In this document: in pieces, positions 49,911-58,245 of the stretch | Numbering within the stretch: the first letter of the stretch is position 1 | How the letters are laid out: the number at the start of each line of letters is the position of its first letter | Source: Prochlorococcus sp. AG-321-E21 | GTDB lineage: Bacteria; Cyanobacteriota; Cyanobacteriia; PCC-6307; Cyanobiaceae | Length of the DNA stretch: 64,000 bases | Assembly: GCA_003283415.1 (NCBI GenBank) | Contig: QBXH01000001.1 | Span: 62,001-126,000, forward strand | Direction of reading: 5' to 3' | Translations under genes and position numbers: made by a program | Notes under the pieces: generated by a model | Databases searched by the model: none | Told to the model about the DNA's origin: nothing | What the model saw: only the letters and a program-made list of their open reading frames with translations

Positions 49911-50453
49911 ATGGCGGGATATGTTTACCTCATAAGAGTAGGAGATCTTTATCGTATTGGTAAGGCAGATAATCTTGATAAGAAAATCAGAAAACTCAAG
50001 CCAGATGAATTGCTAACTTCCATCATGACTAAAGAACCTGAAACACTTGAAGCCAGGTTATTGAGAAAATATAAATCTCAAAGAATTCCTGAAACGGGAT
50101 ATTTGAAGCTCACTAAAAGACAAATAATTGAATGTAAAAAACAATTTGACTTAAAAGGAAATTTACCGCATACACTTGATGCTGAGGTTTCCATAACTTT
50201 ATTTGCATCCTTTTTATTATTTGGAACAAATTTTTTAATTCTTAATTACTTTAATGTTGGATTTTTAAGAAATATTTCCTATTCATTCGGTTTTGCCTCT
50301 ATACCTATGATAATTTTGTTTCTAACAGGTAGTTTTGGAGGATATTTTTCTGATGATTTAGCTCTATTTTCGTTATTAACAAATCGAATAAAAGGTTTAT
50401 TGATAGCTATTGCGATGATAACAATGGCTTTTTTAGTGTTCAAACTAAATTAA
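49911..50453 (+). CDS. GIY-YIG-like domain fused to membrane segments
   Basis: A 180-residue protein. The first 75 residues read GYVYLIRVGDLYRIGKADNLD, the pattern of T5orf172/MUG113-type GIY-YIG domains, with the later RLLRKYKSQRIPETGYLKL region. This places a nuclease-like fold at the N-terminus. The rest has three membrane spans (about 88-110, 117-140, 155-178). GIY-YIG domains are usually soluble, so this pairing is unusual. Whether the catalytic Arg and Glu are retained needs alignment. Its end overlaps the convergent SDR gene by 4 bp. ATG start. Confidence 0.72.
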   Translation: MAGYVYLIRVGDLYRIGKADNLDKKIRKLKPDELLTSIMTKEPETLEARLLRKYKSQRIPETGYLKLTKRQIIECKKQFDLKGNLPHTLDAEVSITLFASFLLFGTNFLILNYFNVGFLRNISYSFGFASIPMIILFLTGSFGGYFSDDLALFSLLTNRIKGLLIAIAMITMAFLVFKLN

Positions 50454-51157
50454 ATTTCATAATTACAATTTAAGGCTATTTCAAATGGAACTGACTGCAT
50501 GGGTAATTTCAAGATTGTAGAACATATCTCTGCTATGTCCTCTGGTTGACTCATCTTTGACTTTTCTAAGGAAGATATCTTCTCCGCCATTTTTGTATTA
50601 ACCCAACTAGGACAAATAGCAGTAACTCTAATATTTTCTTCCCAACCTTTGTTCTTCATTGTTTGACAAAGGCTCATTAAAGCAAATTTTGATGAGGAAT
50701 AGGCTGCTAAATCTCCTTTTGACCTTTTGCCACTCATTGAAACTAAAACGACAATTCTTCCATTATTTGATTGAATTAAGTGTTCCCAGGATAGCCTGCA
50801 TAATTTCCAAATAGCTAAAAAATTTATATTAAAAGTATTTACAATCTCTTCTTCATCCCGATCTTTATATAAAAAAGGAACTTTTGAGAGAACTCCAGAA
50901 CAATTTATCAAAGTATCAAAACTTCCAAATTTATTAATTGTATTTTCGACCCATTCTATAGCGGAAAATTTATCTAATGCATCATATTTGTTTATGAGAA
51001 GTTTTTCTTTTGGCCAATTATTTGGATCGATAACGCTACCTTTAACAGACTCTAAATCTCTTATCCCAATACTAATTCTATTTCCTGCTTTTAGTTCTCT
51101 ATGTGCAATATTTAATCCAATCCCTCTGCTAGCTCCACTTATTACAATAGTTCTCAT
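50450..51157 (-). CDS. Short-chain dehydrogenase/reductase
   Basis: A 235-residue SDR oxidoreductase. The NAD(P)-binding loop GASRGIG is at residues 8-14, the NCSGV segment at about 85-89, and the catalytic set Ser140, Tyr153 and Lys157 (AAYSSSKFAL) is complete. Substrate is unknown. It starts 7 bp after the lycopene cyclase gene on the minus strand, so they are likely co-transcribed. A carotenoid or related lipid role is possible but only by context. The 3' end overlaps the GIY-YIG gene. Confidence 0.88.
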   Translation of the reverse strand: MRTIVISGASRGIGLNIAHRELKAGNRISIGIRDLESVKGSVIDPNNWPKEKLLINKYDALDKFSAIEWVENTINKFGSFDTLINCSGVLSKVPFLYKDRDEEEIVNTFNINFLAIWKLCRLSWEHLIQSNNGRIVVLVSMSGKRSKGDLAAYSSSKFALMSLCQTMKNKGWEENIRVTAICPSWVNTKMAEKISSLEKSKMSQPEDIAEICSTILKLPMQSVPFEIALNCNYEI

Positions 51158-51164
51158 TTTATGA

Positions 51165-52448
51165 TTATATATTTGGAAGAACTATCCTCAATAGCATTTT
51201 TAGTTCTTTGCCATGCATAATCATTAAACCTTTTTTGACACTCCAAGGGGCTTTTATAAACATTATGCACATTGCATATACTATTTCTCTTAAGGATAAT
51301 GTATCAGTTAAAAATCCATACCATTGAGTTTTAGGTAATTTAAAGAAACTACCAAAAAATTCTCTTAATAGTTTTTCATCGAATCTCATTAGTTTTTCTA
51401 AACCAAATTGGTAAATTGATTTCTTTCTTATTAATTCTTTAGGCCATAAACTCTCCCAGCCTTTTCTGGCAATATTATAAGTACTTAATTTCTTATCATT
51501 CATTGCGGTTGATATTGCTTTTGCTACAAGTGGAGCTCTTCTTAAAACATTACCAATTAAATATCCTGAGGCTGGGTGAACCATTGAAGCCGCTCCACCG
51601 TATCCCAATATTGGTTGTTTAAAGTCTGGGATAGGCATATTCATTGGTAAAAACAACCCAAGTTCTTCATGCTGCATGCTTGTAATTGAGATATTTCTGT
51701 AAGACAATCTTTTCTCTAATCTTTCTTTTAAATTCTCCATTGTTAAAGGATTTACTAATCCAAGAGAAGTCTCTTCAAGAAAATACTTCCCATTTCCCAT
51801 ATCCATTGCATACAAAAAAGTAGGAGGTTCTTTTTTTTGCTCCTCATTTAAATGATCATTTCGATAATCCATCAAAACAAATTGCCCTTTTTGTAGTGGA
51901 GGCTTACTAAAACTTCCTACTATTCCGTAACAAGTCTGAACTGCTAATGGTCCACATGATTTTAATTTTAGAAATACAGGATCATATCCTGTTGCATCTA
52001 CAACTAATCTTGCAGAGTAAGTTTTTCCATCACTTGTTGTAACTATACTTTTATTTTTCTGAAAGTTTATCTTCTCTGCAAAACCCTCATGCCATCTAAT
52101 AAGAGACTTATTACATTCATTTAACCAGTAACTATGTAATTTCTCTTTATCAAATAATCCATAATCTAAAGAATGCTCGGTTGCTTTGTTTTCATAGTGA
52201 TGTTCTTCAATAGAACCATGTCCAAAAAAACTAACGGTATTTTTCCATCTATATTCAAGTAAATCCTGAAGTCCAAGTTGATCTACTTCTTTTCCCCAAA
52301 TCCCATAAGTATTTGGCCAAGGCTCGTCTGGGCCATTAGGGGAAAGAACCTCTACATCTAATCTTTCTTTGCCTAAAGCCGAAGCAATAGCCATCCCTGC
52401 GGGCCCAGCTCCTAAAACTAATACATCTGGCAATCTTTTGAAAGGCAT
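51165..52448 (-). CDS. crtL: Lycopene cyclase (CrtL type)
   Basis: A 427-residue FAD-fold cyclase that closes the rings of lycopene to give carotenes. The dinucleotide motif VLVLGAGPAGMAIASAL is at the N-terminus, followed by NTYGIWGKEVD, the mid FVLMDYRNDH segment and GGAASMVHPASGYLIG. These fit the plant-like CrtL family of Prochlorococcus, which has two paralogues (beta type, and an epsilon type that also forms beta rings). Which one this is cannot be told by eye; the MDYR segment hints at epsilon type. ATG start at 52448, heading a two-gene minus-strand unit with an SDR. Confidence 0.88.
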   Translation of the reverse strand: MPFKRLPDVLVLGAGPAGMAIASALGKERLDVEVLSPNGPDEPWPNTYGIWGKEVDQLGLQDLLEYRWKNTVSFFGHGSIEEHHYENKATEHSLDYGLFDKEKLHSYWLNECNKSLIRWHEGFAEKINFQKNKSIVTTSDGKTYSARLVVDATGYDPVFLKLKSCGPLAVQTCYGIVGSFSKPPLQKGQFVLMDYRNDHLNEEQKKEPPTFLYAMDMGNGKYFLEETSLGLVNPLTMENLKERLEKRLSYRNISITSMQHEELGLFLPMNMPIPDFKQPILGYGGAASMVHPASGYLIGNVLRRAPLVAKAISTAMNDKKLSTYNIARKGWESLWPKELIRKKSIYQFGLEKLMRFDEKLLREFFGSFFKLPKTQWYGFLTDTLSLREIVYAMCIMFIKAPWSVKKGLMIMHGKELKMLLRIVLPNI

Positions 52449-52677
52449 TAATTATAAATTCTGAAGTTAGAAAAGTTTTTGGAAAAATAAAAAATATCTA
52501 AAGCTTCATTTTTATAATTCATTCAAAATTTTATAATTAGAATAAATTTTATAATAAGCAAGAGAATCTATTCCTAGGTCTTATGTTTTAAGTGTTTTAA
52601 CAATAATTTATAAGACTTCAAAAGATGATATTCTATATAATTTTTTATATTATTAATAATACCCTCATCCAATTGTA

Positions 52678-53679
52678 ATGATAAAAGATAAAAATATTTT
52701 ATTAACCGGAGGTAATTCTGGGATTGGGTTTTTTTCAACTATTAACTTATTGAAGACTCAAAATAATTTATATATTCCAATTAGATCTTTATCAAGAAAA
52801 GAAGAATTTTCATTAAAACTAATAAAGTATTTTGATAAGGAATATCTAGACAAATATTTAAATATTATTGACAATATTGATTTAGCTAATTTAGAAAACA
52901 TCCAAAAAGTAAGAGATTATTTAATCCAAAAAAATGTTTCTTTAGATGTTGTTATTTTAAATGCAGGCTTACAATATACTGGAGCTTTTTATCCTAAAGT
53001 CTCAAAACAAGGAATCGAGCTGACGTTTGCTGTTAATCATCTTGCACACTTTTATTTAGTTAATATTCTTACAGGACTAATAAATAACAATAATGAATCT
53101 AGGATTATTATTACATCATCGGATGTTCATGATCCTGAGAGTCCAGGAGGAAATGTAGGAGAGAGAGCAGGTTTAAATAATTTAATAAATTTTAAAGAAG
53201 AAATTACAGGAAAATATATAAATTTTAATTCTGACAAGGCTTATAAAAATAGCAAATTATGTAATATTTTATTTGCTAAAGAACTTTCAAAAAGATTACA
53301 AATGCAAGCTAGTAAAATATCAGTCATTACTTGGGCTCCAGGTCTTGTTATTCCAGATGAAGACTTAGGTTTTTTTAGATATAGTAATAAGTTTAATATC
53401 TTTGGATATTTAGTTTTTTCAAGTATTGCAAAGAATATTTTAGGTATTTCTGAAAATGTAGAAAATGCAGGTAATCTTCTTTCTCAGATTGTTTTCGATA
53501 GTGCTTTTAATAATATTAAATACTTACATTTAAGCAATAAGCTTGTCTTTTATAAAAAACATAAATTACTCAAAAGTACTGTAAGTGAAGAAGCTTCTAA
53601 AAATGAGCTTGCTTTAAAACTTTGGAATTTAAGCGAGGAATTATGCAGGTCATTTGGGTTCGTTTCTTTCAATATTTAA
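52678..53679 (+). CDS. Protochlorophyllide-reductase-like SDR
   Basis: A 333-residue SDR with strong resemblance to light-dependent protochlorophyllide oxidoreductase (POR): LTGGNSGIGF at the N-terminus, NAGLQYTG, FAVNHLAHFYL, and the POR signature SSDVHDPESPGGNVG. The catalytic Tyr189 and Lys193 (AYKNSKLCN) are present. In the family Tyr and Lys deliver the proton and Cys residues bind the substrate; whether the pigment-site Cys set is complete needs alignment. It may be a paralogue of the main POR rather than the functional copy. The last 30 bp overlap the convergent mechanosensitive-channel gene. ATG start. Confidence 0.75.
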   Translation: MIKDKNILLTGGNSGIGFFSTINLLKTQNNLYIPIRSLSRKEEFSLKLIKYFDKEYLDKYLNIIDNIDLANLENIQKVRDYLIQKNVSLDVVILNAGLQYTGAFYPKVSKQGIELTFAVNHLAHFYLVNILTGLINNNNESRIIITSSDVHDPESPGGNVGERAGLNNLINFKEEITGKYINFNSDKAYKNSKLCNILFAKELSKRLQMQASKISVITWAPGLVIPDEDLGFFRYSNKFNIFGYLVFSSIAKNILGISENVENAGNLLSQIVFDSAFNNIKYLHLSNKLVFYKKHKLLKSTVSEEASKNELALKLWNLSEELCRSFGFVSFNI

Positions 53680-54681
53680 TGTTTGAGTTGGGAATGCAAA
53701 CTCTATATTATTGAGAGAGAATTCTTCGATAATTTTTAAATTAATACATTGCTGTGCTTCCATAGCAGCTAAATAATTGTTTGTTGGAATATAATAAACT
53801 AATTCGATATTAAGACTGAAGTCTCCAAAATCTGTAAAGTGACATCTATCAAAAGAAGCATCTTTAGTCTCTTCAACAATTTTTTCTATGATTTTGGGAA
53901 TCATTTTCATCAGGGATGGAGATGTTTCATAAACTACTCCTAACTTATGTACAAGTCTCCTTTTTTTCATTTGAGCATAATTTGAAATAATCCCATTAGT
54001 TAATGCACTATTGCTCATCACTATTACTTCTCCATTGATACTTCTTATTCTTGAGGATCTTACTCCTACCCTTTCTACCATTCCTAATACGCTATCTGCC
54101 TTTATAAACTCACCTTTTTGAAAAGGTTTATCAAGTAAAATTGTGATGTATTCAAAAAATTCTTGTACAGGGTCTTTTAAAGCTAATCCTGCTCCAATCC
54201 CGCCTGCACTAAGTAAAGCCCAAATTGCGGTCATTTGAACTCCTATATTTTGTAAGAAAAATATCGACCCTATTGTCCAAGTAAATGCTTTTATTAGAGG
54301 TGTTAATGAGGAAATCATTGAACTGATAGATGAATCAGCTATTTTAGAGGTAGATTCTGTTAAGGATCTAATCAATACTTTGTTAAGAGCCTTGATAATG
54401 ATTATTAATATAAGTAACTTTTGAATATTTAATAATACAGATATAAATGTTATTTCATCAGTAAAAAAATAATCAATTGATAAATAGGCTGAGAGAAGAA
54501 AACCAATTGGTCTTATGATTCCAGTAACAGTTTCAAAAATAAAATCATCAAAATTTGTTTTTGTACGCTTAGAAATTCTTTTAAGAATAATTTTGAAAAC
54601 TTTAGATATTATAATTGATAATATTATTCCAATAATAAATATAGAAATAGCCAAAAGAATGTTTTCCGTAATTAATTTCAT
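53650..54681 (-). CDS. MscS-family mechanosensitive ion channel
   Basis: A 343-residue membrane protein. Three N-terminal spans (about 8-30, 60-80, 85-105) and a pore-type span with ALLSAGGIGAGLALKDPVQEF, the Gly/Ala-rich TM3 signature of MscS, precede a soluble beta domain holding FIKADSVLGMVERVGVRSSRI. It opens under membrane tension and protects against osmotic shock. It overlaps the POR-like gene by 30 bp at its 3' end and follows the isochorismatase-like gene by 73 bp on the same strand. Confidence 0.9.
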   Translation of the reverse strand: MKLITENILLAISIFIIGIILSIIISKVFKIILKRISKRTKTNFDDFIFETVTGIIRPIGFLLSAYLSIDYFFTDEITFISVLLNIQKLLILIIIIKALNKVLIRSLTESTSKIADSSISSMISSLTPLIKAFTWTIGSIFFLQNIGVQMTAIWALLSAGGIGAGLALKDPVQEFFEYITILLDKPFQKGEFIKADSVLGMVERVGVRSSRIRSINGEVIVMSNSALTNGIISNYAQMKKRRLVHKLGVVYETSPSLMKMIPKIIEKIVEETKDASFDRCHFTDFGDFSLNIELVYYIPTNNYLAAMEAQQCINLKIIEEFSLNNIEFAFPTQTLNIERNEPK

Positions 54682-54754
54682 ATCTAATTAATACTTAAAT
54701 AACCAATATTTAAAGTTTAAATTATCTCTAAAAATAAACCAGTCTTGATTATCT

Positions 54755-55312
54755 TTAATTTTTAATTATAGTTCTTATTTGTTTAAATTCTTTTCTATCT
54801 GAGGTTTTACATATCTCAAAAATTATTGATTCAGTAGTAGTAATAATGGCTCCCTTATAAAGCATTCTTTGTAATGCTATTTCATGATCTAATTTATTTC
54901 TACTTCCCATAGCATCTGATATTAATAGCACTTCATATCCTTGTTTTAAAAATCCTAAGGCACTTTGTTGAATACATATATGCGTCTCAAATCCGCATAT
55001 TATCAAATTAGTAATGTTTTTATTCTCAAGTTTTTCAATAAGATTTTGACTTCTAGCTAAGCTGAAATCCATCTTTAGGATTTTTGTGAAATCTTCATTG
55101 GGCAAAATCTTTGGCAATGTTTTCCCCAATTTATTGGGGTTTTGCTCTGAGATGAAAATGTTCTCATCAAGAATTTGGTAAGAGCTTATTAGCTTATGGA
55201 TATTTTTGATAATTGAATCTTTGTTATTAATTGTATTTATAATTTTTTCCTGAATATCTATGAGAAGCAAGGCATTTTTTATTGGTAATTCACTTTTAAT
55301 AGGATGTGTCAT
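54755..55312 (-). CDS. Isochorismatase-family hydrolase
   Basis: A 185-residue cysteine hydrolase of the isochorismatase superfamily. The catalytic triad is Asp19 (LLLIDIQEKI), Lys80 (KMDFSLARS) and Cys113 (GFETHICIQQSAL). Members hydrolyse amides, ureas or enol ethers; YcaC-like hydrolases are the nearest by architecture. The substrate is unknown. It is divergent from the Fur gene with 84 bp between starts. ATG start at 55312. Confidence 0.88.
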   Translation of the reverse strand: MTHPIKSELPIKNALLLIDIQEKIINTINNKDSIIKNIHKLISSYQILDENIFISEQNPNKLGKTLPKILPNEDFTKILKMDFSLARSQNLIEKLENKNITNLIICGFETHICIQQSALGFLKQGYEVLLISDAMGSRNKLDHEIALQRMLYKGAIITTTESIIFEICKTSDRKEFKQIRTIIKN

Positions 55313-55396
55313 TAATTTTTTAAAACCATTTTTGGGATACGTTTATATTTAAATAAAACTTATCAACAATTTTAGTAAATATTTTGAGATAAAAAG

Positions 55397-55900
55397 TTGT
55401 TTAGCTCTCATCAAGAGTTATTATTGAGAATAGTCATTGTATCTTTGTTGTCTTTATCTTCTCAATACCAAGTAATTTCATCCCCTTTAGGAGATGGTTT
55501 ACATAGAGATGGTAAAAGGTTAACTCCTCAGAGACTAAAGGTTTTGAATTTATTTGAGAATATTGGATCAGGTAATCATCTAAGTGCGGAAGAGGTACAT
55601 GAAAAATTAGTAAAAATTAGTGCAAAAGTTTCTCTAGCAACAATATATAGAACCTTGAGACTTCTAGTTCAGATGGGTCTATTACATGAATTAGAGCTTA
55701 GTGAAGGCGGACATAGATATGAATTAATTAGTAATGAAACTGCTGATCATCACCACTTAATTTGTATTAGGTGTGGAAGAACTGAAGAATTTGAAAATGA
55801 TGAAGTATTAGAGGCTGGTAAAATCGCAGCTAAATTTAACGGTTTTAAACTTATTGAATCTTCATTAAATGTAAGAGCTATTTGTCCTGAGTGTATTTAG
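55397..55900 (+). CDS. Fur-family metal-responsive transcriptional regulator
   Basis: A Fur/Zur/PerR-type repressor of up to 167 residues. The winged-helix recognition region is LTPQRLKVLNLFENIG, the zinc and metal sites are HHHLIC with Cys123 and Cys126, and Cys163 and Cys166 at the end (ICPECI). The open frame starts at TTG 55397, giving a hydrophobic head of about 25 residues that other Fur proteins lack; in-frame TTG codons at 55445 and 55448 are better guesses for the true start. Which metal it senses is not decided. Position next to the isochorismatase-like gene gives no clear target. Confidence 0.88.
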   Translation: MFSSHQELLLRIVIVSLLSLSSQYQVISSPLGDGLHRDGKRLTPQRLKVLNLFENIGSGNHLSAEEVHEKLVKISAKVSLATIYRTLRLLVQMGLLHELELSEGGHRYELISNETADHHHLICIRCGRTEEFENDEVLEAGKIAAKFNGFKLIESSLNVRAICPECI

Positions 55901-55906
55901 TGGAAA

Positions 55907-56839
55907 CTAGGTTAAAGTTCCTCCACAGCTTGAACCTGAACCTGCAGTGCACGCAAAGCAATGTTCCTTTACTGCCACCTCATAATCAAATTTAAATGAA
56001 TTATTCATTAAATCAGAAAGTGTCCTTGGTCCTTTATGCCCCCGTAAATTAATTTGTTGGTTAAAGTCGCAATCATAAATTTCTCCAAGCCAATTAACAC
56101 TTATCGTTTTTTTACACATAAGGTTTTCTAAGTTATCAATATTGAAATTTTCTTTTAGTAATTTGTGATAAGTATTAAGTTTTCCTTCTCTCCTCAGGGA
56201 GTCTGAGTATCTATTAATTGGCATATTAGTTATGGTATAAAGATTATTAAATGAAATATCATACTTCTCAAAAAGTATTTTTTTATAGTCAGTTTCTAAT
56301 ACCGCTTGTGGTGGAGGAAGAATAGGATTTATAGGGTTATAAACTAAATTTAATTGCAGTCCATTTTTACTTTTTCCATAACCTAAATCATTAAGAATTT
56401 TTAAAGCTTTAATACTTTTATCAAAGACTCCATAACCCCTTTGAACCTCTACATTATTTTTTTCGTAACATGGAAGTGATGCTGTTACTATGACATTGTT
56501 ACGAGCTAAAAATTGAGGTAAGTCTTCATATCCTTCTTCAAAGAAAATTGTTAAATTACATCTGTCAATAATATCAATTTTTTTATTACTTAAACTTGTT
56601 ACTAAATTTCTGAATTCAGGATGAAGTTCTGGAGCCCCCCCAGTAATATCTAAAGTCTTGATTTTATATTTATCTATTATTTTTGGAATGAGAGTAATTA
56701 TCTCATTAGACATTTTTTCTGTACGCATTGGACTTGAATTTACATGACAATGTTTACAAGCCTGATTACATCTATAACCTATATTGATCTGCAGTGTTTC
56801 TATAGGTTCTTTATTTATTGAAGGAAAAATATTTATCAT
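55907..56839 (-). CDS. ArsS-like radical SAM protein (arsenosugar pathway)
   Basis: A 310-residue radical SAM enzyme. The [4Fe-4S] motif Cys24-x3-Cys28-x2-Cys31 lies in RCNQACKHCHV, followed by the DITGGAPELHPEF SAM region. A C-terminal Cys-rich segment CFACTAGSGSSCG and an auxiliary domain resemble ArsS, which joins arsenite chemistry to arsenosugar formation. ArsM, its usual partner methyltransferase, is not in the window. It follows the GgpP-like gene by 40 bp and converges with Fur, only 6 bp from it. Function is by family pattern. Confidence 0.8.
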   Translation of the reverse strand: MINIFPSINKEPIETLQINIGYRCNQACKHCHVNSSPMRTEKMSNEIITLIPKIIDKYKIKTLDITGGAPELHPEFRNLVTSLSNKKIDIIDRCNLTIFFEEGYEDLPQFLARNNVIVTASLPCYEKNNVEVQRGYGVFDKSIKALKILNDLGYGKSKNGLQLNLVYNPINPILPPPQAVLETDYKKILFEKYDISFNNLYTITNMPINRYSDSLRREGKLNTYHKLLKENFNIDNLENLMCKKTISVNWLGEIYDCDFNQQINLRGHKGPRTLSDLMNNSFKFDYEVAVKEHCFACTAGSGSSCGGTLT

Positions 56840-56879
56840 TATTTTTATATCTTAATTACATTTTAAGTAAATAAACCAA

Positions 56880-58094
56880 CTAATTATTTTTAAATTTGGA
56901 TCTATTTCTTACAAATTTAGTAAACCATTCAACATATTCTTTAGGCCCATTTTGAAAAACTATATCAAACTTTAAGTTGTCTTCTTCATCAATTATTCCC
57001 TCAAACCCAGATTTTTTTGTAGAGGGCCTATAAACTTCTCCTGAACTACTATCAACAAATATTATTTTATTATTGCTTCTAAACTCCTTTCCTAGTAATT
57101 GAATTAATTCTAAGAAAGATCTATCACTTCCTCCTCTTGAATAACTTTTATTAGATATTTTTTGTGATGTTATGGTGTCTCCAACACCAATAATAGTGGG
57201 CATATCTTTTGCTTTAATATTCTTCTTACAGAAATCTACTTTTTCTTTTATTGTTTTTGGCGAATTCCTAAAATTAAAGTTTCTTCCAAATGGGGCTTTG
57301 CCAGTTTCTTCTTCAATAAATTTATTTAATAAAAAAAGTACACCAGAATCTTTAACTGCTCCTTTTAAAAGTAACTGTATATCGGTTGATCCAATGTCAT
57401 TTTTAGTAGAAAGCTTGATTATTTCATTACCATTATTACTTCCTAAGTTTGGTGAAATATGAAGAAAAAATGAATTTTTAAGTCCTAGAGATTCTGCTTT
57501 ATAAATAATTTGATTCATCATCTCCTCAAAACTTTTTTGAATAATTTTCCTTTTATAAGAATCATCTTGAACTAAATCGAAAAGGCTATTGAAATTAATT
57601 GTTGGGGAAAATCTTGTCTTACATATTGACTTTGAAGCATGTTTATTTATACCTACTTGATCAAGATTAGGAAAGATTTTCCTAACTATTCTTTCAAAAC
57701 TTGGTCTCATCAAGTTAGGAACTTTAGATAAGAAATCTAACTCCTCTTTGGATACTCCCTCAAAACTTATGTTTCCACTATTATCTTGATATTCGACCCC
57801 GCATGCAGCTAAACCTCTTAAATACAGTCCTTTTTCTTTTGGCTCAATAATATTATTTAAGCTTCTTTCAATTATTCTATTAACTCCTCTTTGGCCTTCA
57901 TGCTCTCCGCAGGTTAATACAAAGAATTCTTCTTCTAAATTTTTTGCTGCATATATGTATTTTGATTCTAATTTTCTAGTCATTGGATCTTTTACTAATG
58001 GAATACATACACCATCAATATCTTGAATAAATAAAATACTTTTAGATTTAATTACTATTTCTTGAAAATCTGAGATATCTTTTTCATTCTCCAT
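56880..58094 (-). CDS. ggpP: Glucosylglycerol-3-phosphate phosphatase homologue (GgpP/StpA)
   Basis: A 404-residue phosphatase of the salt-tolerance StpA/GgpP family, which removes phosphate from glucosylglycerol phosphate to make the osmolyte glucosylglycerol. The HAD-type opening is FIQDIDGVCIPLVKDPMTR at about residues 21-39. Later conserved segments are ITSQKISNKSYSRGGSDRSFLELIQLLG and FVDSSSGEVYRP. No ggpS (the synthase) is in the window. It is divergent from a 508-residue dehydrogenase-like gene across a T/G-rich spacer. ATG start at 58094. Confidence 0.8.
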   Translation of the reverse strand: MENEKDISDFQEIVIKSKSILFIQDIDGVCIPLVKDPMTRKLESKYIYAAKNLEEEFFVLTCGEHEGQRGVNRIIERSLNNIIEPKEKGLYLRGLAACGVEYQDNSGNISFEGVSKEELDFLSKVPNLMRPSFERIVRKIFPNLDQVGINKHASKSICKTRFSPTINFNSLFDLVQDDSYKRKIIQKSFEEMMNQIIYKAESLGLKNSFFLHISPNLGSNNGNEIIKLSTKNDIGSTDIQLLLKGAVKDSGVLFLLNKFIEEETGKAPFGRNFNFRNSPKTIKEKVDFCKKNIKAKDMPTIIGVGDTITSQKISNKSYSRGGSDRSFLELIQLLGKEFRSNNKIIFVDSSSGEVYRPSTKKSGFEGIIDEEDNLKFDIVFQNGPKEYVEWFTKFVRNRSKFKNN

Positions 58095-58159
58095 TATTTT
58101 TGAAATTTATCAGTCCTTTAAATTTATACTAATCCTTGACATTAGAAATTAAAAATTTA

Positions 58160-58219
58160 CTTTTATTTTTAATTTTTTTGTTTTGTTTTTTTTTTGTTCT
58201 TTTGTTTTTTTTTGTTTTA
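58160..58219. other. T/G-rich homopolymer-like spacer between divergent genes
   Basis: About 60 bases are almost only T with scattered G (runs of up to ten T). It lies between the divergently read phosphatase and dehydrogenase-like genes. On the minus strand this is an A/C tract. The composition is unlike other gaps in the window. Such runs can bend DNA or vary in length; no function is shown. Confidence 0.7.
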
Positions 58220-58225
58220 TAGGTT

Positions 58226-58244
58226 AAATATTTTAAAAATATTT
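58226..58244 (+). promoter_or_regulatory. 9-bp inverted repeat just before the 58246 start codon
   Basis: Arms AAATATTTT and AAAATATTT are separated by one base and end one base before the ATG at 58246. The A+T content makes such a dyad easy to find by chance, but its position over the ribosome-binding region could affect initiation. Confidence 0.35.
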
Positions 58245-58245
58245 T

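Noticed and set aside
52449..52677. 229-bp gap between the lycopene cyclase and POR-like starts
   Set aside because: Contains AATTTTATAAT-type direct repeats but no frame or clear promoter box; A+T-rich repeats of this size are expected by chance.
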